NCBI GenBank assembly: GCA_047967505.1
Contig: CM106538.1
Source: Dipteris shenzhenensis
Taxonomy: Eukaryota > Polypodiophyta > Polypodiopsida > Gleicheniales
Strand: one strand, 5' to 3'
Length of the DNA stretch: 64,000 bases
The notes below the pieces were generated by a model. The model worked only from the letters and a program-made list of their open reading frames with translations. It was not told where the DNA came from and made no database searches. Shown here piece after piece: positions 34,380 to 46,079 of the stretch. The position numbers were made by a program, and so were the translations under genes. Position 1 is the stretch's first letter. Every line of letters starts with the position of its first letter.

Positions 34380-36760
34380 TCTAGGAGTCCATCATACTAA
34401 GGCTAACTGAAAGAGAAACTAGGGTTGTATGGGATATCCTAGAAAGCTCCACCTCCCTCCATGGATCCCTTCTGTATCCCAGATCATGAAAATGAACTAC
34501 TCCTAATTGCTCCTCTGTACCGCTAGCATCATTCTAAAGGAGGCTCCACCTTGCTTGTCCTCCTTGAACTCTAGATCATTAAAGTTGCCCCCAAAAGCTG
34601 GAAGTCAACATCTGGGAGTCTCTCCATCAGTCACCTCCAAAAGAAGAGTCATTTGCTGTCTACAACTTGAGGCATAGACATTCAAGATGCTTATCTTGGA
34701 GTCCCCTATGGACCCCATTCAAAACTCCCTGCCTATGATCAGCTGCCCTTGCTTGCAAGACTAAGATGCAGACCCCCTTGGGCAATCTTGCTTACTACTG
34801 GGGACCACACCTCAAGTCCTCTTCCTTAGCGAAATTTGATGCCTCGTGCTAATATCTAGAATTGAAAACATACAGTCCTATATCAAAAGAAAATCCAACA
34901 AACATCTAACCACTGTTGCCTTCTGCAACTCCTATTGAAGTATCAAGTACTACAGCTATTGATGTGCATGGTCATGGAGCCCATGTACATTCCAACTCAC
35001 TAGAGTCCATCTCATGGAGAAGAGGCCAAAAAAAACACCTCGCTCTTATCATCTCTCTTATGAGTGGAAGCCTACACAACCATATCTGACCTCTGGGAAT
35101 TCAAGTGGGGTTTGGAAGGGTAGTAGTCCACATCTGTGCATCTCCATACCAATGGCATAATAGGTTCCACGCTAATCTTGAGGGCCCACTACATCATGAA
35201 AGAAACCTTAACCCCCAACTTGGTTGCGTACTAGTGGAGAGACCAATGCATGACCTATGAGTTATAAATCTCTAGTCCTAGGAAAATAACGCCCATCACA
35301 AAACCTATGCCAGATCTCTCATTAGAGAAACCTAGCTAAAAAGTAGCAGAATCACCATGGTTGAGCCAAATCTTGACTTCTTGAGGGCCCATCCACTCCT
35401 CTATCATGCAATACATCTGGTCCTTCATCATACAATGAAACAAGGAGGGAGTCTAATTCTCCTTTCAAATGGAGGAGAAGTTGAAAGCCCAAAAGGGGCA
35501 AGTGTAGGAGCCAACCACTCCAATTGTTCCCCCTTTGTGGGGCTACAAAAATCATGATGGTAATCTCCAGGACAAGGGGGTATTTATCAAGTATCTGTAG
35601 ATAGTTCCATTGTACGATCCAAGCCAAAAAACTCCCTCAGCAAGGGTTGCCTACTAGGCCGAGGCTTTAGACCTAGAAGCTAAGAGAAGAAGCCTTTTAA
35701 GAAGAAGCAGTGTCTTGAAGGATGGAGGAAGACTCAGGCTACATTGAGGAGGCTGCGAGGAGGCTGCTGCCTAAGGACGAGAGGGGGCAGGGAGGGCCTC
35801 CACCACTCCCTTGCCCGAAGTCTTCAGGTCAGAAGCAAAGGGAGGATTGGAGGACAAAGAAGAGGCCTTCGACCTTGTCGCAAGTGAGGTGACAATGGGG
35901 GGGCGAGTGGTAGGGGTGATAGCAGCTGGAGGGGAAGAAAGGGGGAATAAATGGAGAAGAAGAGGGAGGGGGAGGAGCCACTAGATCAACCACCATTGAG
36001 GCTGAAGTGCTCTATCCTCCTACACCTAATGGATCTATCAAAACATCGAGGAAGGCCTCATCCTCAAGCATACAGGGACGGTTCGCTGAGGCACCCTTTG
36101 CCTACTTCCTCTGAGATTAGGAAGGTGTCTCCTACTCTGCTCTCATCTGCTCACATTGGTTGGCACGCCTTTTTGATCCTTCATGGCATTCTTGCTTGGA
36201 TTTTTGTGATGCCCCTTGGTCCAAGCCCCTCCATAAGGCTCTACCCATAATGTTTGGGACTCCATTTGTTGGCCTACCCCCTGCTTCCCACTCTCTAGGC
36301 AAGCAGCCCTCTGCCCTGGGTGTGACTGAGAGGGATCTCTACCTTGACCCCTCCTATAATCCCTAGCCAGGTGTCCCATCTTCTTATACCAAAGGCATTA
36401 GCCTAGCAAGACCAAAATCTCAATACACTGTCTAAATTCACCACCATCCAAGGCCTCTAAGAAGATCTCTAGTGGAAGAGTCTACGGGTACTCCATTATC
36501 AATCTAAGTTTGGGAATGCCATCATCCAAAATCCCTGACGCTACCGTCTAAGGTGTCAACTCCACCACTATGTCGAAGGCCCCACCAATGGAGTGAAGGA
36601 TGGGTCTATACTCCTTGGGGAGCCCCAGAAAACAAAGAGTCACCAGAAGCCAAGGCATGTGAGGTGTCAAATCCATGTCATCTGCAGTGAACCCATGATA
36701 CCAAGGAATGAGGTAGACAAGATGCGGGCCTAATAGAAGAGGGTTTTGCCCCATAATCGA
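34380..36760 (-). pseudogene. L1-type LINE remnant: DUF4283/zinc-knuckle ORF1 and AP-endonuclease start of ORF2 (decayed)
   Basis: Read on the minus strand. Near 36754-36548 a DUF4283-like segment (PHMPWLLVTLCFLGLPKEYR, then HSIGGAFDIVVE) continues through two TAG codons as IPKLRLIMEYP and LPLEIFLEALDG. It ends in a degenerate zinc knuckle, YKKMGHLARDY, near 36360-36395, whose Cys residues have been lost. Downstream, an apurinic endonuclease fragment is readable: KISILNVYASS at 34698-34672 and GGNFND (family GGDFN) at 34593-34576. The reverse transcriptase is absent; the region where it should follow is occupied by the copia gag element. Several stops are TAG where Gln would fit. Boundaries are approximate. 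Confidence 0.75.
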
Positions 36761-38770
36761 GTGGTGCCTGCGGAGCTTAGGTGGAGAAGGATAACCACCT
36801 AAGCTCCGAAGGGTGGCTTGGCATCTTGGACAACCGAGGTGATTCAGAGGAGCAATGAGGATAATGACCTCCTAAATGTGGTATCGATCCAATGACAAGC
36901 TTGCCTAGATCCAATCTCATACCTAGCTCTTGGTTGGCATGTGGCCAACTATCCTACCTACTACTACTCTATCCTAAAGAGACTGAATTGCTTTCTGCAC
37001 CTGGTGTTTGTCTTTTGGAGAAAGAAGAACTTTAATGGCTTGGGGAGTCAACCATGCTTGCATGAGAACCCCTCTAGCCAAACCAACGGTCACCACCAAG
37101 ATTCAATCTCTAGAAGAATAAACACAATGGTTGTGCTGCAAGAAGGGAGAAGATAGAAAAAGGAGCGAGGCCCAAGAGAGGACAAGGTCTCTCGAAGGTT
37201 CCTCAAAGAATGGCAAAAGAGGCCAGAAAAAGGGGAGATTCTCAACAGAGATAATGAGGGAAGGGCCCTCTGAATCACTACCAAAAGGATTCCCAAAGAC
37301 AAACAACTAGCCCAAAGGAGAGGATACCTACTCACAAGGGTGAGAAAACCAAAGGATAGCTCCAAAAAGAAAGCTCTTGGAACACTAGGACTCGGTGAAC
37401 TGAAGGAAAGCTAAACTTGAGGCCCTCTCAAGGTCAAGACTTGTGGAGAGAGTCCTTATGCTTGAAATCGCCTTGTTGGAGAGATTTGCCCCTTGAAAGC
37501 AACCCTATGGGCATATGTGCAATAGCATAGGATCACACACACACCTAGGGGAAGCTTGAGGGTAGGCCACTTGGGCTGCAGACTAGGCGGCTAGTCCTAG
37601 CTGCACCACCAATACCTAAGGGGGGGCTAATTCCCTCTCAACCTTGTTCAATGATGTGGAAACTGCCACAGCCCCACACTAGGCTACGGGGGCAAGAATG
37701 CTCCAAAGAGGAGGGGGGTCAAAATGAGGCTGATGCAGTGCGCCAAGGAGCAAAAAAGGGAGGTGGGTGAAGACAAGGACACGAGGGAGAGAAGATGCAG
37801 ATGAAGGAGAGGAGAGGCAGATGGGGGAAGGAGGAAGCAAAGGAGGGGGGAGGGAGGAGTAGCATGAGCACAAGGATGAGTACAAAGGAAGAATCCTTGC
37901 TTTTTAGATCCAACAAAAATCAAAACACAAGGTTGATTTTTTAGCTCTATGTTTTTCATATTTATAACTAAAGACTTATGAAACATGCTTTCCAATTTGT
38001 GACTTTAGATCTTCCAAATCTAGCTTTATATAAAGTGTAGTAAAATCAAAGTGTTTCAAGCAAAGATTGGTCTTCTACAGTTAGAGAGGAGTTTAAAACT
38101 TTATGACTAGTATAACACCTACCAAGTCATTCAAAATCCAACTTAAATCTAAAGAAATATCAGCCTTTCTTAAAAAGTTTCTCCAAAGTTCATGGATATT
38201 TGGTATTATGGCCTTGAAGCAACAACTGAACCACTTTAAGACATTAGTTAGAGAATTCTTACAAGCCGCTCCCATGAATCTAGATCTCTTAGGATTTTCA
38301 TGAAACTTCCAAGTTGCACAAAAAAAAGGAAGACTTGGGTTGCAAATGAGCCCAAAAGGCTTACAAAGCTTTGATTTTTTGAAATCAAATCCTATGATGT
38401 ATAAGAACAACTAGCATACATCTTTGCTAAGAGTTTGCAAATAATACTTTTTGCAAGCAAAGACAAAATTATTTCAGCATTTGTCTAGATAATCAACCTA
38501 GTCCACATGCTTTAGGTATCTATGATTTATGGTTTTTAAAATTTATGGCACCACATGTGCTTATTGCATGAGCACATGACTATGACATGTTCTTGTAATA
38601 TGTTGGCACTTCATAGCACAACACACCACTTCAAATCACACATATGCTTCAAGTATTATGCTTGTTGCTAGCATAATAAATCTTGCTTTGCATCTACCTA
38701 TGTAAGGAAGTGCTTCACGTGTGTGATTTATAGAAAAATAGTTTTTGCTTTCTAGTACTATAGTTTCTTG
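36761..38770. other. Spacer, possibly the 5' part of the minus-strand LINE
   Basis: No domain recognised. The plus strand is strongly purine-rich at about 37690-37870 (runs of GAGG, GGGGGAAGGAGG, GGGGGGAGGGAGG). Since the minus-strand LINE would have its 5' end on this side, this may be its 5' UTR; that is an inference from position only. Confidence 0.35.
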
Positions 38771-38902
38771 CCATGTGCTTTTCAACATTTTACACTAGTC
38801 TCATGAAGGCTTGTTGTCATATCGAGCAAATCGTATGCTTTTCACCATTTTACACTAGTCTCATGAATGTTTGTTGGGATGTCAAGCACATCATGTGCTT
38901 TT
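38771..38902. repeat. 60-bp tandem repeat, about two copies
   Basis: TGCTTTTCA[AC]CATTTTACACT followed by AGTCTCATGAA starts at 38776 and 38836. A third partial unit begins at 38896. The exact period is 60 bp. Confidence 0.85.
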
Positions 38903-39453
38903 GTTTTTTTTGGGTGCTTCATAGCACAATACTCTTCATGTAATAGCATTAATTGCTTGTGCTAATTGCTTTTACTTCAAGGCTAACTTGACAGACAAAG
39001 AGAAATCATACCAAGTGGAGCTAGCTCATGTGGCTTTTCCTACATCTCTGAAGACTTGGGCTACTAAGTGTCACCTTCATCAGCTTTGTTCTACTTATCC
39101 ACTGCCTCTACACCCTCAATTGGTTTATGGGACATGATTACTTGTACAAGCTATTGTGGATGTGGCTTTCATTTTCATGAAAGAGATCTAAAAGTGTTTC
39201 TCTCTACATTGTCATCATGTCTACCACCACTACCGATGCTTTGTGCATTCGTGTAGTAATATAACCATGTTCATGGTGGGTAATTCCAATCAAATTGTCT
39301 CTACATGGACATTGAGCATATTGGGTATCATAGCCCCAAAAAGGTATATACAAAAGAGCATGTGTATTCATCATACTCTCAATCTATGGTATTTCTTATG
39401 TTTTGCAAATTTTATTTTCATGCTGTAGATCAAGTAAGGACTACAAAAGAAAT
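38903..39453. other. Spacer
   Basis: No gene recognised. Confidence 0.4.
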
Positions 39454-39499
<46 letters not shown>

Positions 39500-39508
39500 T
39501 GTATGTAT
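39454..39508. repeat. (AT)n followed by (GTAT)n microsatellite
   Basis: About ten AT units lead into about nine GTAT units. Confidence 0.95.
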
Positions 39509-39653
39509 GCAATTACAAGACAAACATTATCCATATTAGACTTATCAATCAAGACAATTTGTGATAGGATATTCTCTACCAAGAAAGCTTGCGAAAAGAT
39601 CAAATAATTTTGCTCAAAAAAATACTGGATGATATTGAAGGAGCTCCACTCAC

Positions 39654-39658
39654 CTACA
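39654..39658. other. Left target-site duplication CTACA
   Basis: Identical to 42471-42475, directly outside the two LTRs. Confidence 0.95.
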
Positions 39659-39983
39659 TGACAAAACATGTGTTCCTCAGGATCTATGGAACGCTCTAAG
39701 GTGGATGAAACCTATGAGGAGACATGATGAAGAGAGTGCTCATGACATGTATCTCAAGTCAATTAGGTTCCAAGATAGATTAGCTTGGACTCATAAAGAG
39801 AATCTTGAGATAGTGCAAAGTGCTTGATTGATATTCCTTCAAATGAACCTCCCTTTTATAGGTGGGGGTACTTACATCCATTTGCTTGCTCACATGTGGG
39901 ATATCTCCTCCATGCCATGTGGCAGCTTTCCCTTTGCTCATACCTTTGCTCTACATGTGCTCATGGCACCACAACTCTCAACA
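39659..39983 (-). repeat. 3' LTR of the non-autonomous element (left side)
   Basis: 325 bp; identical to 42146-42470 except an A/G difference near 39714 and a G/A difference near 39855. On the plus strand it starts TGACAAAACATG and ends AACTCTCAACA. Confidence 0.97.
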
Positions 39984-39994
39984 CCTCCCCTTGG
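39984..39994 (-). promoter_or_regulatory. Polypurine tract of the non-autonomous element
   Basis: Minus-strand CCAAGGGGAGG next to the LTR start TGTTGAGAG. A second near-identical tract, CCTAGGGGAGG, lies 67 bp upstream on that strand (40061-40051), with a similar following base string (TATTGAC). Confidence 0.9.
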
Positions 39995-41353
39995 TGCCAT
40001 AATCCTTTGGCTACTGCAAGGTGGTCAGGTGTGGCTTTTACATGTCAATACCTCCCCTAGGTGCTTTCATAGCTACTCTCAGGTGGTCAGGTTTGATTAC
40101 AAAACATAGGCAAGGTTGGCAAGGTTTTTGCTTCTCAATACATTTCATTTATGTCATCTTTTGGCTCATGGCTTGATTACGACTCGTTTGCTTCTTTGCT
40201 TGGTGTAGCTACTTGCATGATGCTTTGTTCTACCATATGCCTTGATGCTTTATGTGTGGATGCCATGCTTTCTGCTATGGTCATCTCATGCACTTGTGCT
40301 TTCGGCTTGCTTTTTACATCGATGTTTGCATTCATGCTTTGCTTTTCCAATTGTTGCAAAGGTCTTACCAATTGATTTCTTTCAATATTGGTAGTGTCTA
40401 ATTGCATACAATGATTCTGATCTGACAGGCGCGTAGAGCTTGAAAAGACGATCACTTTTCCTTTTTGGAGCGTGTGCAGATTCTTCCTGGATTGCAAGTT
40501 ATGGCTTGTTGAAGGTTTTGTGAAGAAGAGGGCCTTTGATGATGTGTCACAGGGATTCACATGCTGAATTCCATACTGTGCTTAACAAGAGGCTCTGTGC
40601 TTAGAAGGCACTGCTGACTGTGCAAGCTGATGTGGCATTCTTGTGACCCAACTAGATAAACCCAAGGTTACATTCACTTTACCATAGTTCAACTAACCCA
40701 AGTAGCTGAACCTAACCATAGTTAATTTTTGACTACCTTATCTGCCACGTGGCATTTGTAGAGAACTTTAGCAAAGAAATGAAAACTTTGAGATCTGCAG
40801 ACGACGTCGACGGAAATGCTTCGTGACAGAGATGCGGGTGTGCCTTGCAGGAGAAGGCCTTCAACAGTCGTTGGAGTTAGACGGAGGTGGTGGGAGCCTT
40901 AAGCTCTGTAGAGTTCGGGGTTGTAGCAGCTCGTTTGAGAGCCGGTCGGGTCATTGCAGAGGAGCGTCGATGAGTTGATTCCGTCGGCTGAGCATTGAAG
41001 GAGAAGGCTGTCTGCAGGTCTGAAGCTATGGAGAGCCAGGAGCTAAAATTGCTCTCGCGCTTCTATTGTGAACGGGCTGCTGTTTTGGAGAGGCATGGCT
41101 TTGGCTGCTAGAGAGCGTAGACTATAGGGAGTGATGGCGCAGCAGAGTTGGAGAAGCTCAACTATGGGATAAGCTTGTAGCCATGTCCTCCTGTCGCTCC
41201 CAAGCTCCGTTCTCGTGACGTCAAGCTGAAGAAAGGCTGCCACCGTGCTATGCAATCGACAAGGGCAGCTGGAGTGGATCCAAATGCGAAAATTCGAAGA
41301 ACCCAAGAGTCGCGAAGGCCGATTATCGCTGCCGGAGCTGAGTTGTTGATCGT

Positions 41354-41770
41354 ATGGAGCTAATGGCGAGGGAGCTCAGAGATCGTCGCATAGAGGCTGC
41401 CTTGCCTTACGGGCTGTTGAGGGGCTCGTTTGTTGAGAGCGGTCACAATTTCTTCGAGTGGCAGAACTCTCCTTGCGGCTCTGTAGTGCGCTCTGTAGCC
41501 TCCGAGGCCAACAACCCGAGCAAGGAGGTAGAAAGCTTATCAGAGGGCCTTTCTTCTAACACCTCTGTTGTCTCTCAGGAGAGGCACCTCCGTAATGGGC
41601 GGATGAAGTCTGATGGCTCTCCTAGCACCGAAGTAGAAGGAAGGGCATCATCTGCGATGCATTTTAGAGTTCGGAACGATCACCTTCACGTGTTGTCTCA
41701 CAAGGATTATGAGAAATTTGTACTTGTTGTTGCCTACATTGTCATGCTGCTAGACACTCCTCCTTTGTAG
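41354..41770 (+). other. 138-codon ORF antisense to the non-autonomous element; possible captured sequence
   Basis: Open from ATG 41354 to TAG 41768 in the GC-rich core, on the strand opposite to the element's transcription. Composition is protein-like, with balanced charge and a Ser/Glu-rich middle (EVESLSEGLSSNTSVVSQER). I recognise no domain and see no signal peptide or membrane segment. It could be a captured host exon, a real small gene of the element or a by-product of GC-rich composition. There are no transcript signals to decide. Confidence 0.25.
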
Positions 41771-42133
41771 ATAGGAGCTTAGATGCTGTAGATAGGCCAC
41801 CTTAGTTGTAGTTTGAAAGACAGAGAAGCAATACTCCTCACAATACACCTCTCAAAACTTTGAAATATCTTATTCTCACATCTCTCAAGTCAAAATGAAG
41901 AAGAAGATACTCTCTCTCTTACACACACAATGTCTCTCAAAGAAACAATGAATTGAATTGAAGAAGATGAACGGAAACCTTTCAATCTCAGATGGACGGA
42001 ACTCTCCCTCAATCTAGAACTAAAACTAACCTAGGAGAAAACATGTGCTCCTAAAACATGCCTACAACTAATCTAGGAATGGAAGCAATCCTGGTGAACT
42101 ACTAATGAGCTAAACTAGGAGAGCTAAACCTAT

Positions 42134-42145
42134 GCTCTGATACCA
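42134..42145 (-). promoter_or_regulatory. Primer-binding site of the non-autonomous element
   Basis: Minus-strand TGGTATCAGAGC, a perfect plant initiator-Met primer site, directly adjoining the 5' LTR. Confidence 0.95.
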
Positions 42146-42470
42146 TGACAAAACATGTGTTCCTCAGGATCTATGGAACGCTCTAAGGTGGATGAAACCT
42201 GTGAGGAGACATGATGAAGAGAGTGCTCATGACATGTATCTCAAGTCAATTAGGTTCCAAGATAGATTAGCTTGGACTCATAAAGAGAATCTTGAGATAG
42301 TGCAAAGTGCTTGATTGATATTCCTTCAAATGAACCTCCCTTTTATAGGTGAGGGTACTTACATCCATTTGCTTGCTCACATGTGGGATATCTCCTCCAT
42401 GCCATGTGGCAGCTTTCCCTTTGCTCATACCTTTGCTCTACATGTGCTCATGGCACCACAACTCTCAACA
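42146..42470 (-). repeat. 5' LTR of the non-autonomous element (right side)
   Basis: 325-bp partner of 39659-39983. On the minus strand, position 42353-42346 reads TATAAAAG, a plausible TATA box in U3. Confidence 0.97.
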
Positions 42471-42475
42471 CTACA
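42471..42475. other. Right target-site duplication CTACA
   Basis: Matches 39654-39658 exactly. Confidence 0.95.
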
Positions 42476-43119
42476 TCCGTCCACAACAAGGATAAGTTAG
42501 AACAAGACCCCTTATTTGTGGGACTACAGGCTTCAATGCGCAGCTCCACTTGTTATCAATGTCACAATATCATAGGTTATTCTAATAAAGCAAAATTGAA
42601 TCGACCTTTGACGGTGGTACATCGTGCGGCACCTCAATATTTGAGTCACAAGATCCAGATGCTCCATGTTTACAGTGTGAGCTCTTCACACTTTCTGAAA
42701 CATATTTTTACAAATTACCCCAGAACAGAGGACAAAAGAAACTTTAGTCTGGTCTGATATGGAGAAAGTTTTATCTCCATTGAAGCTATAAACAAGATTC
42801 CTATAGAGACCAAGGATTTAATCATATAGATTACCATTTACTGAAATTTAGAAATAGACATCGAATGGTCTCGATTCATGTCTATAGGAATATGACAATA
42901 ATATGCTTAGTGAAAAAATCATCATACCTTTAGAATAAGAGACAACAAGGAAGTAGAGTATGATTTTCGTGAGTCTCCACCAAATCACATCTAAGATCCA
43001 AGTGAATCCCTGATTATTTTCCATTTTCAGAACAAGAAAATTTCATTTATGTATATACCCACGAAAAAATGGTATATGTTTAAGAGGTATATTGGCATTA
43101 TATTCACTATTACCATTTA
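42476..43119. other. Spacer
   Basis: No gene recognised. The sequence on both sides of the inserted element (near 39600-39653 and 42476-42760) may have been one tract before insertion. Fragments such as CEKI and GLQASMRSSTCYQCHNI look vaguely gag-like but are not callable. Confidence 0.4.
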
Positions 43120-43530
43120 AGCTCTATAACTAGCATGTGTAAAGCGTTGATGTCTAGATAGTATATGAAGTATTTTATGATACATTTTATGCAATAATGG
43201 CTCATCAAATGTTGGGCTATGTTTTTTCGTGTATTGAGATATTCTTATTGATGAAGTTCTAGCTTCTTTTTCAACAAGATTCTTGCACACTTCATGTTAG
43301 GTACTCGAGATCTAGACGCCGTAGCAAGCATGTGTAAAGTGTTGGCACGTGGGCAATTGATAAAGTGTTTTATGATACATTTCTTTTTTTTGCACTGTTG
43401 GCTTTTTGGAACATTAATTTTATCTTCTAATCACATCAAATGATGGGTTGTGTTTTGTGTTGTACTGAGAGATACTTATAAACATATACTTGATAAAGAT
43501 ATAGTTGTTTTTTGAACAAGATTCTTGCTG
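43120..43530. repeat. Diverged tandem duplication, period about 200 bp
   Basis: GCATGTGTAAAG[CT]GTTG, TTTTATGATACATTT, TCAAATG[AT]TGGG and CAACAAGATTCTTGC occur in the same order in 43120-43292 and 43320-43530. There are many substitutions and small indels. Confidence 0.75.
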
Positions 43531-43563
43531 GATCTTTATCATGATAAGGTTGTGTATTGATTT

Positions 43564-44180
43564 TTGTATAGGTGTGGTAGTAGCAAGGATCTTGTTAAAG
43601 ATGCAATAGGAGGAAGATGGCTCCCTAACATGGTTTTGACATTGTTTGTGAAAGCGCCAACAAGATATGGCCAAAACAATGAAGATAAGGGACATATTCC
43701 CTCCATGTTGATAGGTCATTGTCAAAAGTGGGCATGGCTTGGCACACCAATCAGATGGCCAAACAATATCATCACAATCCGCTTGGCCATCCCACATGCT
43801 TCTGTCCCTTGCAAGGAAGCTCTTACTAATATCAATTATGAAGGAGCATTGTGCCTTGATTCTAGATATGAATGAGCTGCTCTTACATGTGCATGATCAA
43901 TGCAAAGATTGGTTTTTTCCTCCTTGGCACAAAACCTACCGACAAGTGAGGGTTTTCTATCTTGGGAACCAAAATTTCAACGTCAGTGCAGGGATGCTGA
44001 AGAGCTCTTGCAGCGGGCTTTGTCATGGTTTGATGTATTTATATGGAGCTTCTAGCATCAACATAACCTTATATGGCTTTTCAACCTTGCCTTTTTTGAC
44101 ATGGCTAACAAATTTGCAAGGTTTCTTGACCAAGAGGAATGTGCTAAATCTAAATTTTGTTTTCCATGTGGGAAACTAGT
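43564..44180 (+). pseudogene. Possible decayed coding tract, unknown family
   Basis: Open from 43564 to 43873, then readable with frame changes. Fragments include GGRWLPNMVLTLFVKAPTRY, then CKDWFFPPWHKTYRQV in another frame, then CRDAEELLQRALSWFDVFIW and MANKFARFLDQEECAK back in the first frame. The residue mix is more protein-like than neighbouring AT-rich sequence. No family is recognised. It may be the remnant of a transposon protein or a host gene. Confidence 0.3.
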
Positions 44181-46063
44181 GTTCTTCAAAATTTTGCAAG
44201 TTTTTGAGATGAATTGTTTGCAATATTGACTAGAAAGTATAATGTTATTGGGCAACAGCTTCTAAAAAGTAGCAACAAGGAGCCCAATCAGTGTTTAAGT
44301 CAAATTTTGTAAGGATGCCACAATTTGAGAAAGGAATCCCATTGTTGAGGGTTTGGCTATAGAATCCTAGATGAGTTGATGATATGTAAAGTCAATAAAC
44401 TTAGTATGCTCTCTATTCATTCATTGCTTGCACTCGTAGTACTTAGCTCGTATCTCAATATTTTGATATCATCTTTAACTAATATCTCAATATTTCTTCA
44501 CCAATAGCTAGCAACTTTTATTCCTAATACTAAATTGGTAACAGGACATTAAAGTGTCTTGACATAAAAATGTCCTGCTAAGTGGTCATGTTTGAGGAAT
44601 TTTCATGAGCTACATGCAATGATTTTTCATATCCTATCTTCATCATGTCCTTTCTTATGATCCAAATTTTATTTAAAAATGTTTTAAGTTATAATTACAT
44701 GTCCTAGGATTAAAATTATAGAATTTTCTCCACCCTAAATTCCTAGTGGTCAAAACAACACCCAAAAACAAAAGCTTGAGGTTTTGTGAAAGTGGGTCTT
44801 ACAAGGACCTAATGCATACTTTTTTGGATCCATAAAATTATAATCATTTCTATCTGGTCAAAAGCATCTTCCTTGAATTAAAAAGTCCAAAATTTAGAGC
44901 TGTATCTAGGATTTGATTGCTATTTCCTCCTATTTTTAGTCAAACGGGCTAAAAATTACTCATAATTAATTATTTTTTTCTCAAAATAGGTATTTATACT
45001 TTGAGGTTTCTATATGTGGATGAAAAATTCTTTGCATATCAAAGATTTTACATTTTTCAAGTCCCTAAAGTGGTTGGATGTAAGGATTTTATCATCTTTT
45101 TTTCGATCTATACAAATGATGAATTATCATAGGGCACCTAGAGAGTAATATAGTGTAAAGTTAAAAGTAATATATTCCTTAAGAAAAATTTCACGTCTTG
45201 CATGGTTATACATAGTAATATGGGTTATATAAGATATTTTCTCACACTTGTATAGTAATGTAAGGCCATTAGATGAGATATAGAAGGTTTCAATGGCCAT
45301 TGTATTAAACTATGAGCTTTTTAAACCTAATTAAATAGTCAAAAATTGATTACTCGTGAATTGATGTTATATTATATCATGTAAAACAAAATTTCAAGAT
45401 TTAAATTTTGTTTGTGTGTATAAGATGTAGGTTTCATATGTATATAACTTTGAGTACACTATAGCAAACGCTAATATACACATATTTATTCAATTTTAAA
45501 GGCGATAATACATATTTTAGTACAGAAAGTTACACCCAAATTTATTTTCTAAACTAAAACTATGTTTAAAAAACTTAATAACACTAGAATTTTATATTTT
45601 TTAATAGCTATATGCTTGAAATTCGTTCATCCAATAGTTTGTATGAGTCAATACAGAAACCACGCAAGTTTTGCAAAGAAAATGGAGGCTTTGTCATAGC
45701 TTTTCCTCTATGGATGTATTTTTACCATGTTCTTGAACAAGTCAAAAATATATTTCTTGAAGGTTGCAAGCACATTCGATAGAGATTCAAACCACTAAAA
45801 AATAAATTTAGAATCCTAAAAAGGACACTTATATGTCCTATTGAGCTACCAAACTAGTGTTAATGGATAAAATTTTATATTAAGATGCATACTTGGTATT
45901 GGATCAAGTGTTGCAAAGTGTCAAATTTGGAACATAACAAAAAGAGAAAACATCAACGTCATCCATTTGACCAAAGACTTGAGCAGAAATTAGACTAGTC
46001 GATTGGATTTCATATAGTGTTTTTACAAAAGGCTAAATAATTCGACCTTACCACAAGAGTTCT
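44181..46063. other. AT-rich spacer
   Basis: No genes or structural repeats seen. Confidence 0.5.
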
Positions 46064-46079
46064 ATTCACATAGTGGTTT
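46064..46079. other. Left target-site duplication of LINE insertion
   Basis: ATTCACATAGTGG (46064-46076), plus TTT shared with the poly(T), matches 46871-46886. Confidence 0.92.

Larger units (their letters stand above)
39659..42470 (-). mobile_element. Complete young non-autonomous LTR retrotransposon, 2812 bp, TSD CTACA
   Basis: All structural hallmarks are present. Two 325-bp direct repeats (39659-39983 and 42146-42470), each TG...CA, are flanked by the perfect 5-bp duplication CTACA (39654-39658 and 42471-42475). On the minus strand the primer site TGGTATCAGAGC (42145-42134) abuts the 5' LTR, and the polypurine tract CCAAGGGGAGG (39994-39984) abuts the 3' LTR. The LTRs differ at two positions by eye, so insertion was recent. 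The 2162-bp interior encodes no gag, protease, integrase or RT in any frame, so it must be mobilised in trans. The interior is unusual: AT-rich ends around a GC-rich core (about 40790-41770). It is larger than typical TRIMs and smaller than typical LARDs. Confidence 0.97.

Noticed and set aside
37684-37995. Minus-strand Ser/Pro/Leu-rich ORFs
   Set aside because: Arise from a polypurine/polypyrimidine stretch; at most LINE 5' non-coding sequence.
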